Assembly (NCBI RefSeq): GCF_964059015.1 | Contig: NZ_OZ060383.1 | Location: 568,419 to 632,418, forward strand | Direction of reading: 5' to 3' | Source of the DNA: Buchnera aphidicola (Hyalopterus amygdali) | GTDB lineage: Bacteria; Pseudomonadota; Gammaproteobacteria; Enterobacterales; Enterobacteriaceae | DNA: 64,000 nucleotides | Part shown: positions 63,215 through 64,000 of the stretch, piece after piece | Layout of the letters: every line of letters starts with the position of its first letter | How positions within the stretch are numbered: position 1 is the stretch's first letter | Made by a program: the position numbers and the translations under genes | Notes under the pieces: generated by a model | Told to the model about the DNA's origin: nothing | Seen by the model: the letters and a program-made list of their open reading frames with translations, nothing else | Databases searched by the model: none

Positions 63215-63820
63215 TTATTTTAAATTTGCATTTATTTTGTTTTTTGCTTCGTTGATTTTTATGTTAATTATTTCTTTAAATGTATTATTTTTTTCGAAAA
63301 TTTTACTTGTTTCCCATGCTAATATTGCTTTTTTTATTTTTTTTTCATTCATAAAAATGTCTCCTTTCATATTTTCTACTATATTTTTCCAGTTATTGTC
63401 TTTTATTTCCTTTAGTATTTTAATTGCTTCTTCATGTTTTTTTTCTTGAATTTTTATTTTTGCAATTCTTAATTTAATCATGTTTTTTATATTTTCTTCT
63501 TTTACATATTTTAATCCATTATTTAATTGGATAACAGCTTTATCTAATTTATTATCTGAAATATATTTTTTTGCTAAAAAAAGAGAAATTAAAGTTCCAT
63601 AAATGTTTTTTTTTTCTAAAATATAATTTTCAATTTTGTTTAAATTTTGATTTTTTTTTGCATTTATTTTTTTAATTATTTCTTCATATTGAATTTTTTT
63701 AAAGTTTAGTTTTTGTTTTTTTTGTATTGTAAAAAAATATATAAAAAATGTTGTAATAACAACGAAAAATAGAATTAAAAATTTTATTTTTTTTATTTTT
63801 TTTATTTGATTTAAATGCAT
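63215..63820 (-). CDS. yfgM: YfgM, inner-membrane TPR-like ancillary translocon protein
   Basis: A 201-residue protein, against 206 in E. coli. A single membrane helix at about residues 14-31 (FLILFFVVITTFFIYFF) follows a short basic tail and is followed by helical repeats. KNIYGTLISLFLAKKYISDN and LDKAVIQLNNGLKYVKEENI align with E. coli YfgM. In E. coli it associates with PpiD and the SecYEG translocon. The cytoplasmic segment is shorter than in E. coli. It heads the operon with der. Confidence 0.9.
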   Translation of the reverse strand: MHLNQIKKIKKIKFLILFFVVITTFFIYFFTIQKKQKLNFKKIQYEEIIKKINAKKNQNLNKIENYILEKKNIYGTLISLFLAKKYISDNKLDKAVIQLNNGLKYVKEENIKNMIKLRIAKIKIQEKKHEEAIKILKEIKDNNWKNIVENMKGDIFMNEKKIKKAILAWETSKIFEKNNTFKEIINIKINEAKNKINANLK

Positions 63821-64000
63821 CTTTATTTGCCTTATTTTTTAATTTAATTTTAATTTTTATATGAAATATTTTTTTAAAAAGTATTTTTTTATGTATTTTT
63901 AGTCATGAATGCAATGTTAAATTTTTAAATTTTTTTATTTTAATCAATTTTTGTTCAAATAAAAACATAAAAAAAAAGTTATCCTCATGAAATACACTAA
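63821..64000. other. AT-rich right end of the window
   Basis: No complete gene is visible. A plus-strand ATG at 63990 reads MKYT into the window edge. It could begin a gene continuing to the right, but four codons are too few to identify and no clear Shine-Dalgarno precedes it. Confidence 0.4.

Overview
The window is very AT-rich, and its gene content and order are those of a reduced gammaproteobacterial endosymbiont genome. It closely fits Buchnera aphidicola, the primary symbiont of aphids: E. coli-like proteins with Lys/Asn/Ile-rich composition, single-copy genes, no insertion sequences, phage or CRISPR arrays, few regulators, and decayed spacers. Most blocks are shrunken copies of E. coli neighbourhoods with genes missing from between them: prfC-(rimI remnant); nfuA<>bioH (gntX lost); gshB-ruvX-yggS-hemW-trmB<>mutY-yggX; pyrE><dut (slmA lost); mutL-miaA-hflK-hflC-purA-rnr-rpsF-rpsR-rplI-cysQ (hfq, hflX, rlmB, priB lost); rpmE-ftsN-hslVU-fpr; dapF/cyaY/hemCD (cyaA lost); ilvD-ilvC-rep-trxA-rho; iscSU-hscBA-fdx (iscA lost); der-yfgM (bamB lost).

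Layout. 1-6.5 kb: end of deoB, prfC, a 1.2 kb decayed gap with a rimI-like remnant, frameshifted nfuA and bioH, ssb, and a second large gap. 6.5-16.2 kb: replication helicase dnaB, glutathione synthesis, ruvX, heme/tRNA/repair genes, murI, exonuclease I and tmaR. 16.2-25.7 kb: two tRNAs, frameshifted pyrE, dut, cysQ, ribosomal proteins, RNase R, purA and the HflKC complex. 25.9-34.3 kb: frameshifted miaA, mutL, the mannitol operon mtlAD, pgi and orn. 34.3-43.4 kb: tRNA-Gly, frameshifted amiB, rpmE, a miniature ftsN, hslVU, ibpA, fpr, coaD, a lineage-specific orphan gene split by a frameshift, and rsmJ. 43.4-49.7 kb: pitA, a YnfM-type transporter, dapF, cyaY, hemCD and three tRNAs. 49.7-64 kb: rho, trxA, rep, ilvC, ilvD, tRNA-Trp, the isc operon, der and yfgM.

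Function. The genes cover essential information processing (dnaB, ssb, rep, rho, prfC, rnr, tRNAs, ribosomal proteins), limited repair (mutL, mutY, sbcB), protein quality control (hslVU, ibpA, hflKC), Fe-S assembly (isc, nfuA), carbon uptake and glycolysis (mtlA, mtlD, pgi), and host-provisioning pathways (ilvC and ilvD for branched-chain amino acids; dapF for lysine and peptidoglycan).

The strongest unexplained pattern is that seven loci (nfuA, bioH, pyrE, miaA, amiB, the ftsN remnant and the orphan gene) are each broken by exactly one base in a homopolymer, six of them A/T runs of 9-11 bases. In each, a one-base correction restores a full-length protein matching the family, or for the orphan a single open frame. 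An eighth locus, ynfM, has a similar run at its start. This fits transcriptional slippage rescue, ongoing pseudogenisation, or homopolymer sequencing error. The two most interesting loci are the miniature FtsN, reduced to a membrane anchor plus its essential activating segment, and the restored orphan of about 492 residues.
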